Of a stretch of DNA of 64,000 nucleotides, positions 35,833-47,555 are shown in pieces. This DNA comes from Ophiura sarsii. Taxonomy: Eukaryota > Echinodermata > Ophiuroidea > Amphilepidida > Ophiuridae. Below the pieces are notes generated by a model. That model made no database searches. It saw only the letters and a list, made by a program, of their open reading frames with translations, and had not been told where the DNA came from. The stretch's first letter is position 1. Each line of letters starts with the position of its first letter. The position numbers and the translations under genes are program-made. Location of the stretch: contig CM069449.1 in the NCBI GenBank assembly GCA_035610835.1, positions 42,490,768 through 42,554,767 on the forward strand. Direction: 5' to 3'.

Positions 35833-36009
35833 ATGGCGCATTGTTCTGCAAGGTTGTTTCAATGTGCTCGAAAGCTTACATTTGGCTATAATCTTGTTAT
35901 ACGTCCCGCACTAAGAAAAAACTGTTCACTACATTATATTGCAACACATTTAAATTGTTATGAGCATGCGGTGGACGTTTCGTATGACATTGCCTCACAA
36001 TTTTTTTAG
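35833..36009 (+). CDS. Small ORF with mitochondrial-presequence-like N-terminus (candidate first exon)
   Basis: The start is in strong context (CTAAAATGGCG), which is also a YY1-like word often found at mitochondrial-protein promoters. The 58-residue frame begins MAHCSARLFQCARKLTFGYN, Arg/Lys-bearing and free of acidic residues for more than 40 positions, as in matrix-targeting peptides. It ends at a TAG at 36007. A spliced form is possible: a strong acceptor (TCTTTTATTTCAG) at 36366 leads into a short open segment AYQYLHRNVHLACTVAV ending in a stop, but the matching donor (GTATGA near 35982 or GTTGTT near 35852) is weak. Function unknown. It could be a chance ORF. Confidence 0.3.
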   Translation: MAHCSARLFQCARKLTFGYNLVIRPALRKNCSLHYIATHLNCYEHAVDVSYDIASQFF

Positions 36010-36429
36010 GCCTCCTATTTTTTTAACCATTAATGTTAGGCCAATCCAGTTAACATCATGATTTTTGTCAGTCATTTGAAAACAAATTAAAATGCTAAAA
36101 ACCGTGGAAATGTGACCTATCGATATGGTATCGGATGATCAGAACCCGGATTATTTAAATTTATTCAGTTTCTGTGTAGTATTCTTCAAACTTCACCCTG
36201 CACCAATGTGCATTGTGTACTTGCATTGTCAGGAGTGTCAACACTGCTCCAAACCTTCAATGATTCAATAGTCTGCCCGATGAACCAGATATATTTGAAT
36301 ACAGGAGATATAATACATGTACTAATAAAATAATTTCATTCTGCTTCTATCGTCTCTTTTATTTCAGTGCATACCAATATCTACACAGAAATGTTCATCT
36401 GGCTTGTACTGTAGCTGTGTGAAGAACAG

Positions 36430-38215
36430 CTTGTTATGCCTGTTCGGACTGAAACTTAAATAGATTATGAAGCTATAAAGCTATAAAGCTGAAGATGTAG
36501 AGGATATTTACAGGCCAAAATGAGAATGATGACGAGTGGCATAATTTGTTGTGACATTGAACAATATACTATACACTGTGTAAATTACCGTACACGATTG
36601 AACTACAATTACAGTAGAACACAACGAAGTTCTAAGGCATTCACTATTTTAATGCACCTTCAATGGTGGTTAGGCCTCATGCGATATTTTCCTCTCCATT
36701 TTCATTTCTTTTAAGGGTATACATGGTATAATGTGATCTTTTCCAGGGAACGCCCTCATTCCTCGAGAAAAAAAAATGAAAGCAAATTTACATTTCTGAT
36801 CATAAATCGTACATACATTCCAAGTTGCAGGGCGGTACGATTCTTAATAACTTAATAATAATAATATGGACTGCTCAAGGAATATTGCATTTGGCAACCA
36901 ATGCGGCAAACAAAATTATATCCACTACAACATGATAGACGCACACACCAAGATCAGAGTAGGATTGAGGCTTGCCTGGATGTAAATAAATTGTGAATTG
37001 TTTAAACACACTCTTATTAAAAAGTATATTGGTGATACTTTTAAGTTTAATGGTTACCTAAAGGAGTGCTATTATTGTACAGATTGTGTATCTGTTTCGC
37101 GTGTAAAGTCTACGTAATGATATTATAATGATATTATAATTATGCCAATAAAGCCTATGATGTTGTTATAACGTAGGATGTACTACATAAATATGTAACA
37201 TCATTATAACCAGACAGTAATCGGTGTTACCAATAGGCAGAAATCTTGCACAAAGTAAACAGCACAGATATTCAAGTGATAGTTAAAATCAGATAAGCTT
37301 GAATATTATACCAACTGGATATCATGTGGCACGTGCCGCTTTACTTTGTTAGCAAAGATACAACATTGATGTTATGACATAATTCAGTTAAACCCTTACG
37401 CACCCTCACAGGGAGAATGCGTCGTTCTTAAAAAGCACACATTAAGAAATTCCATGTGAGGGGTGTGACATAAATATTCCGATTGCCTGTGATATTAAGC
37501 AATTGGGAAAAAACGCTACTATTAAAAATAACGAGTGTAAAATATCACACGAAATCGATGTTTCAAACTTGATAGTTTAAGGGCTGAATTGATAGAGTAA
37601 CACGCGGCCAAATGAACATGACTATATAAATCAAGTTCGACAGATAAAATCAAATAGCAAAAAGCGATACTATAGTTTCGGATGGCTGATACAATGCCTA
37701 TCCTCGTCAGTCGCAGACCATTTAGTCAGTTTAGGGCAAAGAAACATTTGTGTAGGTTAAGCAAAAACGGTGTTTGAAAGATCAAGCAAGCGGATATTAA
37801 AATAAAAAATCAACATTTAAGTTGGTCTAATTGATATTAGACAGCTAGCGATCTGTTCGGACGTCTTTAGTGTTAGAGTGAAAATAAACTGTCGGAGTCT
37901 GCGCCGACCGCCGACGACCTATTTTGTACTCTATATTCACTCTAAAACCATGATTTAAAGGTAATTAGGAATCGATTCGCTCTGTTACTTGGAATATATT
38001 CATGATTTATGATCAGAAATATAAATCTGCAGTAACATCTGCTTCCAAGTTTTGTTCGAGGATTGAGGGCGTCCCTTGGAAAAGATCACATAATAAACCT
38101 TTAAATCATTTAAACCTCACCTCAGGAAAGCATTGGCAACACCGGGGAGGGGGACCCTCAGTTATGATCCTTGTCCTCCCACTTGCCAAATTAGTCCAAA
38201 TGTATAATTTAACAT
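36430..38215. other. Intergenic DNA, no supported gene
   Basis: AT-rich. A 75-bp mini-palindrome at 37872-37946 has ends TTAGAGTGAAAATA and its near-inverse TATATTCACTCTAA around a CpG-rich centre. ATGCGTCGTTCTTAAAAA near 37417 is the inverse of a phrase near 14060, a dispersed repeat fragment. Confidence 0.4.
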
Positions 38216-38227
38216 CAATTAAGCTAA

Positions 38228-39429
38228 CTAGCGGGACGCCCGTCCTTCGGACGGGTCTCCCGCTAGGGAGTAGGGCCTACCAGATAGAACACCTTCAAAA
38301 TGAAACAACACATAAGTGTTGGCAAATTTATGACGAAACACATAGGAATAGAACAATATTTAAAACATTTTTGTTTTATTTCAAAAGTTTTCAAATTTCA
38401 ATTAAAAGACCCCCGCCCGCCCACGCCCCGTGGCATATTTCAACTCCAAGGCCTAAACCTTAACCATCTCTCGTAGCCCACCAGTCACTCCCCCGCCCTG
38501 CCCCGCCCGCCCGCCCCCGCCCGTGGCATATCCGTTACGCAATTTAGCATCACATTTCTTCATTAACCCCCTGCCTCCCAAACCACATTACATCATTACA
38601 CCCCCACCCCCACCCCCCCTTCGTCACCGCCCCCGCCCCGCCCGTGGCTTATCTCAACCCAAGGCCTAAAGTTCCCCGCCCAGCTGCTTATCTCAACGCC
38701 AAGGCCTAACCTTAACCATCTCCCGTAGCGCGGCGTATTTCTCCAATATTTGTCCGCCAGCGTGTCGCATACAGTATCAAATCCCACATCTGACACCATG
38801 TTACGTAATTTAGATTCACCATATATCATGTTTTGTTTTATCAGAAACCACATTATTTCGTTACCTTATGACCCGCTGCCGCCCCCTCCCCGCCCGCCCT
38901 GCCGTCCCCGCCCCATCCCCGTCTCCGCCCACGCCCCGTGGCTTATCTCAACCCCAAGGCCTAAACCATAAACCAACCTCGTGTGGCGCAGCGTATTTCT
39001 CCAATATTTACCCGCCCGCGTCTGTAGGAGTGCGTGGGTGTAGTGCGTGTGCGCGTTTATTTTGCATGGCGCACTGCGACGCGTTATGTGCTACGCGCCG
39101 ACTGCATGGTTACAGTGTACGCAGAGAAAAACAAACATGGCCCGTAGAAATAGTCTCAAAAGCCGGGCTGAAAAGGCCCTAAATTTGACTCCTTTTTGCT
39201 CATATCTCGGTCAATTCTGTACGGTTTCCGGCCATTCATTGTTTATAACCCGTATCAGGTCATCATCTAGTATCAGTGAAATATTCACGGCTTTAAAATG
39301 CAAAATGAGAAAGCCTTTTCAGGATACATACATACATACCCATACTCACATACATACATCCATACAACATACGGTGAATTATAGTAAGACTAGCGGCTCG
39401 CCCGTTCTTCGGACGGGCTCTCCCGCTAG
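38228..39429. repeat. GC-rich ~1.16-kb repeat unit, isolated copy with a hairpin at each end
   Basis: Opens with the CTAGCGGGACGCCCGTCC hairpin (38228-38266) followed by GAGTAGGGCCTACCAGATAG. The body holds three subrepeats of the form GTGGCATATCTCAACCCCAA, GGCCTAAACCTTAACCATCT, CCCGTAGCGCGGCGTATTTC and TCCAATATTTG. Then come a GTGCGTGTGCGCGTTTATTT segment, an ATATCTCGGTCAATTCTGTA segment, an ACATACATACAT microsatellite and GAATTATAGTAAGA. It closes with a second hairpin (39390-39429). The same order recurs in the 58.9-63.2 kb array. Proline-rich ORFs come from the CCCGCCC tracts. Confidence 0.85.
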
Positions 39430-39489
39430 CAGCATTTCCGCGATTTTTTTCTCGAGTAAGTTTACTGTACACGTGACCACGGCAGCTTC

Positions 39490-39785
39490 CAGTGGACGCG
39501 GCCATATTGAATTACGTCATTGAAAATAACTGTCAATCACTGGGTATACCACCGAATTGGGGTTAACAAACCGTATGCTTGGGATGAACTTTGGATATGT
39601 GGTCGAGGCTATTCACTCGCAATGTGTGTCGTGCAGGGACTCGATGATACGCTGATGAACTGAAGCGAAGATTTCACCCGCGAGATATAAATTTTACTAC
39701 TGGCACCTATAACCTGGATTATACAGTTACATTTGTCATGTTCGTGATTTTAGTACTTTTTGCGACCACGCCGTTAACAAGTTAA
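39490..39785 (+). promoter_or_regulatory. Candidate promoter and non-coding first exon
   Basis: CGGCCATATTGAATTACGTC combines a YY1-like and an ATF/CRE-like word (39499-39520). About 260 bp downstream, AAGTTAAG|GTAAGC at 39785 is a near-consensus donor. The ATG at 39738 opens only a 15-residue hydrophobic peptide that stops right before the donor, so the exon would be mostly untranslated. There is no transcript evidence. Confidence 0.3.
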
Positions 39786-40154
39786 GGTAAGCTCTACAAT
39801 GTTTTTTCTATATGCTGAACGTAAAAATTGTCATGCCTTTGATAAGTCTGTTTTCTAGGAATAATACTCGTAGTCGTACACCGGCACGGCATCGACTCTA
39901 GTGTCGTAAACTCGTAGTGATTTGTATTAAAGTTATTATAGGCCAAAATAGAAACCAAAGATAATATCCCACTCAAAATTCTTGAACACTCATATAGTAA
40001 TGAGCCTCTATAATAACCTGCCTCTAATTATTAGAGGCATGTTATAAATATAAAGATTTCCTTAGCTGAAACGGAAGACAATCGGGATGAGAATTGCAGA
40101 ATACACATTTAGACTATAGATCTAGTCGGGTTAAAAATTCCGGTTCACATGTAT

Positions 40155-40180
40155 CACAGATAGTCAACTGACTATCTGTG
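40155..40180. other. 26-bp palindrome (12-bp arms)
   Basis: CACAGATAGTCA and TGACTATCTGTG are exact inverses separated by AC. It lies about 75-90 bp upstream of the candidate exon at 40256. Confidence 0.85.
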
Positions 40181-40255
40181 CATGTATGCACAAGGTGGGT
40201 TCTCTGTACACCGTCTTTTGGTGGGACTCACTCTCGCCTTTTCTCCCCCTGTCAG

Positions 40256-40372
40256 CTGCTCCTCTCAGCGGGTATGCACCGCCGTGTTGATCAACTTTAT
40301 ACAATCCATAGAAATAACTTAGGCATACTAGTATACGACGGGTATTCAACAATTGCTTCCCAATCCAAGTAA
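40256..40372 (+). CDS. Candidate coding exon, unknown protein
   Basis: A very good acceptor (pyrimidine tract CCTTTTCTCCCCCTGTCAG) at 40255 is followed by an open frame with ATG at 40274: MHRRVDQLYTIHRNNLGILV and YDGYSTIASQS. A possible donor (CCAA|GTAATA) at 40369 directly precedes an in-frame TAA. It could be exon 2 of a gene starting near 39.5 kb. No family recognised. Confidence 0.25.
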   Translation: MLLSAGMHRRVDQLYTIHRNNLGILVYDGYSTIASQSK

Positions 40373-40439
40373 TATTTCTGTAGTCCATGTGTAGTCCAAG
40401 GACATTTTTTACAGTGTTCAGTTCAGGCATGTCACGGCT

Positions 40440-41274
40440 CATTAAATAAATAATATGATGAACTTGTGCAATCGGGCCACCGGTTTATATTATTTATACT
40501 ATTTTGAAGAGACCTTTCAATCCCGGGGTTTAAAGTTTTAAATGTTTTATGGTAACATTGATTTCCTATGCTAATTTGGATATGTTCTTTGGTTCAAATT
40601 CCCGTCTAAATTACAATATTATTTATAATTCCTGGTATAGGATATGGGTCTTAAATCAGTGACATTAAATATTAAAATTGAGAGCAATGCCAGGAGCAAT
40701 GTATGGTATAGGAAACTGATTGGGTATAATCAAGTCAAAAGATGGTTGGGATTGGATTGGAATACTATACTTGGGCTATGATCAAAGCACTTGTTATACA
40801 CCAATAATCAAAGACTTTATTTTTAATTTCCGATCGCATTTTGAGATGATTTAATATAACTGTGTTTACTTCGTGTATTTATAGTGAATTTCCCTGCTAA
40901 TTTACAAATAAATGATTTAATGTTGATATGATATAATTATCCCTTCTGTCTAAAGTTCTAACCAAGAATGAGGTGGATGCAGAGGGGAATTATCACTCAA
41001 ATAATGATAATTAAAATTATAATGATAATTATCTTTCCTCCGCCGTGGAATCAATATAACAAGTGGAAAAACTTCAATAAATTTGGTCTGAGACTAATCA
41101 CTATCAGATTTGGTACATAAATTGCCATGTTCATTCAATGTTCCTTTCCTTCCCGTCATTTTATTTACTATAGTATGGACTAGTGAGAACAAAATAATGT
41201 AGGGGGAATTTTATTTTAATGTATTCATTCATATTGAGTTGGGCGGGGTAGATTTTTCTTCTTTTTTTACTCAT

Positions 41275-41307
<33 letters not shown>

Positions 41308-42130
41308 CGGGGGGTTGGCCTGCATAGAGGGTTTTTTTTCTCAAAACTTCCTACTGCCCTCCTGAAAATCTAATGGTGCGTCCCTTCAATCAGGTAGGGC
41401 CTAGTCATGAGACTCGGGATTAAACTACGACTAATGTGATGTGAAAAAAGAATCTTAGCCCCAAAAAGTGATTGGAACATACACCTTTATAAAGTAAATA
41501 ACACAAAATATGCATAATTATATGAATAATTAGCTGATTATTTAATTGATTCCCGATGATGCAACAAATGGTGTGTGCCGCCCCGGGAATCGAACCCGGT
41601 CCGCCATGGCCAGAGCCCAGCAGATCGTGTATCAATATCATGCTAAGGGGTCACGCTCCAACAGATATAATTTCAGACTAGGGGAGTGCGGACGGGGTCC
41701 ACAACCGGCGCGGTGCTTCTTGTTGGATTTAGCAAAGTTAGGGTTATGCTACTCGATCTTTTTTACAGGTGACAAAAAACCCAAAAAAACTTGTGTTTCG
41801 GTCAAACCGACCTCTCAGGATGGGTCGGTTGATCCCGACCTCTCAGGATGGGTCGGTTGATCTCAGGATGGGTCAGTTGATCAGGTGTTTTTGCAGTGTT
41901 TTTTAAAAAAAATGTATCCCCTTAAAATGAAAATGACCTGAACATTTTAAAAATCTGTATTTTTTTTCATATGCACATGAACATTTTTTCACTGATTTCT
42001 AATTAATGGGTCGGTTGGGCACATAGAACAGGGTTTCTTTTTTTTCTCACCTAAAGTAAGGGCATTTAGACATTACAATTGCCACAAAAAAGACCTTTAG
42101 CTTATTCCATCAAATTTCTTGTTTTGTTAT
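40440..42130. other. Intergenic DNA with poly-G run, tRNA-like relic and a foldback repeat
   Basis: Contains a G run at 41276-41307, a minus-strand tRNA-like segment (41577-41650) and an inverted pair AGGTGACAAAAAACCC (41767) / GGGTTTC...TCTCACCT (42031-42053) around a three-copy ~28-bp repeat of CTCAGGATGGGTCGGTTGAT (41811-41882). No exon seen. Confidence 0.5.
41577..41650 (-). mobile_element. tRNA-like SINE head or tRNA pseudogene
   Basis: The minus strand carries an exact box B, GGTTCGATTCC (41586-41596), inside a perfect-looking T-arm (CCGGG TTCGATT CCCGG). The D-arm side (TAGCATGATATTGATAC) is degraded and box A is poor, so a working tRNA is unlikely. Confidence 0.45.
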
Positions 42131-42133
42131 TTA

Positions 42134-42144
42134 TTTTCAGAAAT
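42134..42144 (-). terminator. Poly(A) signal of the 42-49 kb minus-strand gene
   Basis: AAAATAAATAA lies about 95 bp downstream of the stop codon at 42232. Confidence 0.45.
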
Positions 42145-42231
42145 GAGTCGAATAACTCGCAATCAGCTTATCGGTACCAAATCATGCACTGAGTAAACCA
42201 GCCTCAAGAACCCTTTCAACTGACAGAACGT

Positions 42232-42373
42232 TCATTCCCATACTGTTTTCAACTGTAATGGATCTCTCACAGTGTAGTTGGAGAAATGAATGATGACGGC
42301 ATTCAGTCCTTCAAAAGCAGGGTGCATCATTAGTTGTCTAACTTTCACCATCTTTACCAAACCGCTGACTGGT
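42232..42373 (-). CDS. Terminal coding exon, unknown protein
   Basis: A strong acceptor (TGTTATTCTTACAG) starts the exon. It enters in phase 2 (one base completes a codon) and encodes PVSGLVKMVKVRQLMMHPAF, EGLNAVIIHFSNYTVRDPLQ and LKTVWE before TGA at 42232. The composition is that of a folded protein, with balanced charged and hydrophobic residues and no low complexity, in contrast to the AT-rich flanks. A poly(A) signal follows. Its phase fits the exon at 43327-43406. I do not recognise the family. Confidence 0.5.
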
Positions 42374-43326
42374 CTGTAAGAATAACACAATTGCATTGAT
42401 GCCTTCACCTGTGTTTGCCCTGGTCATACCTCCTATGTGGTTGCTTTCACCTTGACATTTTGGAAAAAAGGATGGAAATTCACCGAAATGCACTTTCTGC
42501 AGGGTCAATTGCCAAACTTGAAATCAATCAAGAAAAACATCAAGAAACGTCAACATAGTCTGCTTTTAATAGTTATGATATGTGCATCAATATTGATGAT
42601 GATGCTGCTGCTGTTCGATCTCAAAATATACCCACAAATGATGAATTTCATCTCTACAAAGGTCATAAGGGAAGCCCTTTAATAGAGTGAACAATGACAT
42701 TGCAGCTGAGGGACGGATCTTGTGTGAAACACCAATCACTCACCATCATCAAAACCAAACTATGACAATATAAATGAAAATGACACAAATCAAATGATAA
42801 TACCATAAAACAGTTTATGATATGTGCATCAACAGTGATGATGCTGCTGTTCGATCTCAAAATATATATGAAAATGACACAAATCAAATGATAATACCGT
42901 AAAATAGTTTAATTTCTCAGCAACTTTATTTAGCGAATTAGCATTTAGTCAATATTTTGCAGCTATTTAATTTCAATAATATGTATCAAAGTCATTATAT
43001 AACCATTATGAATATTATAATTGGCGAAATGGATCTCCTGTGGAAATTAAATTGATAGCAAAGTAAAGTTGTTTTACAGTATGTTAAGACTATTTAAATA
43101 ATGAATGTGCATGAAGATGCTAGTTACCGTAGAATGGGGATGAACCTTGATGGGTAACTTTTGTCACAAAAATAAAGAGATTATTTGACAAATTTTGAGA
43201 AAGTTTTATTATGACATTTTTGACCCATTATATCGAAACCAACCAGTGTTGGTAAGGCTCATCTGCAAATAACAACATAAGTTGAGAAAATAAAACAAAT
43301 GTTCAACCTTTTGAGTTACACAAAAC

Positions 43327-43406
43327 CTGTGTTCCATGGTCAATTTTGACAAATTAGCTGTAATTTGTACGCTAACAAATAGTTCTTTAACATGAATTTT
43401 CATATC
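43327..43406 (-). CDS. Candidate internal exon, unknown protein
   Basis: An 80-bp segment with acceptor GTTGTCTCCAG and a modest donor (CACAG|GTTTTG). It enters in phase 0 and leaves in phase 2, as the exon at 42232-42373 requires. It encodes DMKIHVKELFVSVQITANLS and KLTMEH. The weak donor keeps confidence low. Confidence 0.35.
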
Positions 43407-43419
43407 CTGGAGACAACTG

Positions 43420-44425
43420 GTCTGATTTGATGTGATGGTTCACATTTTTTATTTGGTGTGTAACATATTACCCTGCTATGTGCCAGGAACTACACACCAC
43501 CCTATAGGATTTATTATTATTTTATTTAGGATAATTTTTCAAATCAAATATGGTGCTTTTTGAAATCCAAGTCAAGTTAAATTATTAACTCTCATTCGTT
43601 ACCACATTGGTCAGTGCCTCCCACACCCCCCTTTTTTGATGAGTGACCATATTGTTGTTGGGCGAAGTAGATCACAGGAAGAAAAAAATTGAATTGAAAG
43701 GATATTATTAAGATCATTGACATCTACAATCTTGCTTATATTGTTGGTCAAACATCAAAGTTTTGCAACATTTCAGATGATTTTTGAGGAAAAAATTGTT
43801 CACGGTCAGTTGGACAGTTTTGTTTTTGTTTGGTTAATTTTTGTCACCTTTCATTTAATACTTAATTTTTCACCGTCTTTTCAAATGTCTGAAATTTGTG
43901 ACGGTATTACACAGGTAACCAACCCCAAAATTTCGTAAGTAATTGCAGAATAATATTGCACCCGACCCAAGTCAAATGGCAGTCAAGGTATAAAGTGACA
44001 TCATCCCAAACTGATGAACAAAAAAAAAGTATATAAATACCCTATAGTATAGTTAGTTCAGTACCCAAAAGACAAAAATTGTGATTGTCTTTTTCCACAC
44101 AAAATATGGGCGTAATTATGCATGCATTGAGCGCAGTTGTTTATGATATTAATCCAGCTGCATGCTAACATTAAAATATTCACGCCAGTTTTAACTAATT
44201 TTGTGTGTGGATTAATTCACAAGTCTTGCCTATAGTGAACATAATAAACTTAACTCAACTAGCACAGACACAGGTACATACATTGAATAATTTCTTAAAC
44301 AAAAGAAACATTTAATCACAAGTATTATTCCCAATTGTTATTGTTTGCACTACAAATAATAAATTAACCATTCAAATTATGTAAATCATTATACGGTCAA
44401 ACATTGTCTGTTTAAATTCTATCTA
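43420..44425. other. Probable intron/intergenic DNA, nothing supportable
   Basis: AT-rich; a plus-strand open frame at 43717-43938 has no splice sites or domain. Confidence 0.4.
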
Positions 44426-44429
44426 TCAT

Positions 44430-44712
44430 TAGGCTAGAGCTCAAAGTTTTCTGTTTTGTAAAGTTAAAATTCAACTTGTGCCTTCTTCAGTTTTCAATTT
44501 GAGCTAAACACACCTGCACCCAGGATAAACATTTCATTTATTGTATATGTTGAGTATTTTGTTAGACCTATGGCAAATATTAATTTACATGAAATTAATT
44601 AGTCAATACTATTTGCTTGTGTATTTTTTTAGATTGAAAATATTGGAAACAAAACATGAAATTCGGCTTTCTAATAGAGAAAACAGAAAACTTTGGGCTC
44701 TACATTAGGCCT
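44430..44712. mobile_element. MITE-like inverted repeat
   Basis: AGAGCTCAAAGTTTTCTGTTTT near 44437 (a 20-base core with one change) is matched by the inverted AAAACAGAAAACTTTGGGCT near 44682, with TAGGC words outside both arms. The ~280-bp element has no coding content. Confidence 0.6.
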
Positions 44713-45172
44713 GTTCACACTGGTCCAATACCTTGAGTTTCTAATTGGTGTGTTGGCCACAAGGCAACGAAAAACTACCCTGTTCCGGCCTGTTCTATGG
44801 GCAAACTGCTATTTCAGGTAGGGTCGATTGGTCGGGGGAGGTGGTCTTCACAAGTCAAGGCAGTGAAGCCTTTTTTGTATACAACCATAACCAAATATTA
44901 TTGAAGGGAAAGACAAAATGGACCTTGATGTCTTAACAGTCTTCATGAGTGCCCCCGTCCTTCTGTATTTATTTGCTACTGTAATTCACCAATTTGGAAC
45001 TGATCCAACTACTGTAAAGGTGGAAATGTTCGCGCTACATTTATTTTCGCCCTAAGATCAGCATGCGCAAAAATAAAAATGCGCGAATATATTCCTTTTG
45101 TATGTAGGTCTATGTATAAGGAACCTCAAAATGGGGAAAATAAAACAAGCAAAAATGTTCGCTATTATAGTA

Positions 45173-45655
45173 CAGGGCGAGTCAGAAAGAACGGGCACCT
45201 TTTTGGCGAAAGCGCCACAGAAATATTAAGCATGCATATTCAAAACCAAATATAGTGTTATAAAGAAAACATATTTGGCTTTCATTCAAAAAAAGAAATT
45301 TTGAATTCGAACATTGCGTCACAAAGTTGCAACCATTTGAGTAGAACCCGGTATTTTAAAGCCAATCCATGGAATGGCAATAACCGATAGTATTGTTGGT
45401 TGCCTGATTCAGAGATGCTGATCAATGAAACTCATGAAAAAAACTGAAAAGGCACATGAATGTTGGATACAATATTTTCAAATGACCGGAAATAAATAGA
45501 TCTGTGTAATTGTGAGTAATAAAAAGCCTGAAATCAAGAAGGAAAAGTAAAAGGAGGCATATCGACTGATTCAGGAGGTAAACCCCATTATAATATGCCT
45601 ACATTTTTTGTGACGCTTTTGTGAAAAAAGTGCCCGTTCTTTCTGACTCGCCCTG
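45173..45655. mobile_element. 483-bp Tc1/mariner-type MITE, perfect ~26-bp inverted ends
   Basis: Begins CAGGGCGAGTCAGAAAGAAC followed by GGGCAC, and ends with the exact inverse. TA flanks both ends (45171-45172 and 45656-45657). The similarity continues imperfectly through TTTTTTGGCGAAAGCG. No transposase. Confidence 0.85.
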
Positions 45656-46137
45656 TATAGGCCTACTGTACCATCTTTAGCACTTATTCAATGACAACAT
45701 CTGTTAGGCAACAAAAGAAACCCTGTTCTACAGGCCCGATTGAGAAAATTGCAATTTACTTAGTAGTGAAAATCTGACAAGACTTCATTTTTGTTTTCTC
45801 AATAAATCTTAATTTAAAAAGGGAATTACCATTCTGCCTTATAGAAAAGTGGTTTCTTCTTTGTTGCTTTTTTTTACAAAACTATTTCACTTTGTTTCAC
45901 CTCAAGTTGAGAGGTGATGTAAACACAATCACTAGTATAAGCATAATATCACACATGTGATTCAAACATGTTGACATTTGCACCAGCAGAATCAAAGACA
46001 AATTATATATCAGTCTAGTCTTTTAGCACACATCAATGATTTGAATATGCTGACAGTGACATCTCCTAATTTGAGGTGACTGAGTAAAACTACTGTATAT
46101 CATTTTCTGACAATTTAGAAACAAGTAGGCTAATTCC

Positions 46138-46553
46138 TAAAGGAAGGGTCCCGCAAGCACAACATTGTGCATTATATGTTAGAAAAATAACTACTGAGCC
46201 CAGCTTTTGTAATTACATAGAATAAAACACCACACTTATGACAAAAACGAATAAAAAACGCCATCACTCAACATGCAATTTTTACAATTTGTGGCGATCA
46301 AAAAAAATTGTGTCGATGAAGTCATAGTCATACGATGCACATGCGTAAATTTGAGCACCGATAACCATGACGTCAATCGACACTGGGACTTTCAATCGTC
46401 GCAAATTTTAAAAATTGCATGTAGAGAGATGGCAGTTTTTATTCGTTTTTGTGAATAGCATGTTTTGTTCTATACGCAATTTCGGGTCAATAATTATTTT
46501 TCGAACAAATAATGCTCAATATTGTTGTGCTTGCGGTACCCCTCCTTTAAAAG
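46138..46553. mobile_element. ~415-bp foldback element, arms ~190 bp
   Basis: The left arm reads AAAGGAAGGGTCCCGCAAGC then ACAACAT, with later landmarks AAAAACGAATAAAAAACGCC and ACATGCAATTTTTACAATTT. The same landmarks are inverted between about 46360 and 46553 with about 10-15 percent divergence. The spacer is only ~30 bp. Confidence 0.8.
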
Positions 46554-46740
46554 CTACATCATCATTGTGTTTGAATTGATCAGCTTTTTCATCCCCACTT
46601 GTGTGTTTTAACCCTTACAGCCCCGGATCCCATGAAATCCCATTTCCCAGCCTGTCGGTTCCACCTGGCGCTGAGGTTTTTCACCGAAATAATGGCCCCG
46701 GGCTATATAGCTGGGCGAATACACTCGTCCAGCACAGCTT

Positions 46741-46808
46741 CCCCCGTGGCGCAGTTGGTAGAGCGTTCGCCCGCCAACCGAGAGGTCGTGGGTTCAAACC
46801 CCGGGGCG
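46741..46808 (+). mobile_element. tRNA-derived SINE head
   Basis: Box A TGGCGCAGTTGG and box B GGTTCAAACCC are correctly spaced around an anticodon-like loop CCGCCAA. The acceptor ends do not pair properly, and the T-stem has mismatches, so this is a SINE or pseudogene head, not a functional tRNA. Related CCCCGGG-rich sequence extends from about 46620. Confidence 0.6.
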
Positions 46809-47216
46809 TGGCACCTCTTGTTGTGTGTGCTTTTTTCGCTTGAAAAAAATGTTGTTGGAAAATCCACCAGGTGGGTTAGGGTTTAAAATCAAAGCCAAAA
46901 ACCAAGATACACCATATAATCAAATATTGACTTGATCACGTGACTTTAATTATGAAATTATGTCCAGGTACGAAACTGTTTTAATACCATGCGCAGAGCA
47001 TTCTTGATTGCTGTACCATACAGCCTACTTTGTGTTTGGTTTTGGCCTTGTTATCTATACCATCCTTATTTGTACTGACTCTCTATATTGTTTCCTTTGC
47101 TAAAAGACATCACAAGTCTATATTGCTTTGTTCTTGAGTCTAGTAAAATTGTTCCCGGAACAAAATACGAAGTAAATTTCACTGTAGAAGATGGATACTA
47201 CAATAATATTATATAC

Positions 47217-47306
47217 ATCAGTGATCAGAACAGCTGATGCAGCTTCAAAAGCTTTGGTCTCTAGATTCATCACTGCATTTGCCCAATGCCATACATAGAT
47301 GTATAG
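47217..47306 (-). CDS. Candidate exon with helix-like coding segment
   Basis: A 90-bp segment between acceptor CATACATGTAG and donor CTGAT|GTATAT, open in phase 0 in and out. It contains WHWANAVMNLETKAFEAASA and VLITD, unusually protein-like for this AT-rich DNA. Its phase does not join directly to the exon at 48649-48728, so an intermediate exon or another gene is required. Confidence 0.35.
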
Positions 47307-47406
47307 CTACATGTATGATATATATACATAGATAGATAGTTAATTCCATCCATACATATCCAAATGTGAATTCCCTGGCCATCATCTTCACTGTTCCATC
47401 CACACT

Positions 47407-47555
47407 TCAGATGAATTTGATGAACCCTTGGTCATCCTGGTCCCTGTGTCCCACTGAGTGAAGGCCATTCGTCTTTGTAAGATATCCAATGCTTGACAGT
47501 TGGTCACATCCATTTGGAGATTGACAACAATGTATTATAATGCAACCTAAAATCA
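47407..47555 (-). CDS. Possible terminal exon, frame uncertain
   Basis: An excellent acceptor (TTTTTTCTTCCTTTTTACAA, TATTGATTTTAG) precedes a stretch with two competing frames: one ends GYLTKTNGLHSVGHRDQDDQ plus GFIKFI at 47407; another contains MDVTNCQALDILQRRMAFTQ and WDTGTRMTKG. Which, if either, is used cannot be decided here. Confidence 0.25.

Noticed and set aside
38002..39523. Proline/arginine-rich ORFs in the GC-rich repeat
   Set aside because: They come from CCCGCCC tracts and differ in frame between repeat copies, so no protein is conserved.
41577..41650. Functional tRNA on the minus strand
   Set aside because: The T-arm is good but the D-arm and box A are degraded.
43190..43264. 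Terminal exon ending NGSKMS with a following AATAAA
   Set aside because: The acceptor is good but the encoded peptide is very short and the frame ambiguous. The exon pair 43327-43406 and 42232-42373 fits better.
46741..46808. Functional tRNA gene
   Set aside because: Acceptor strands do not pair and the T-stem has mismatches; better explained as a SINE head.
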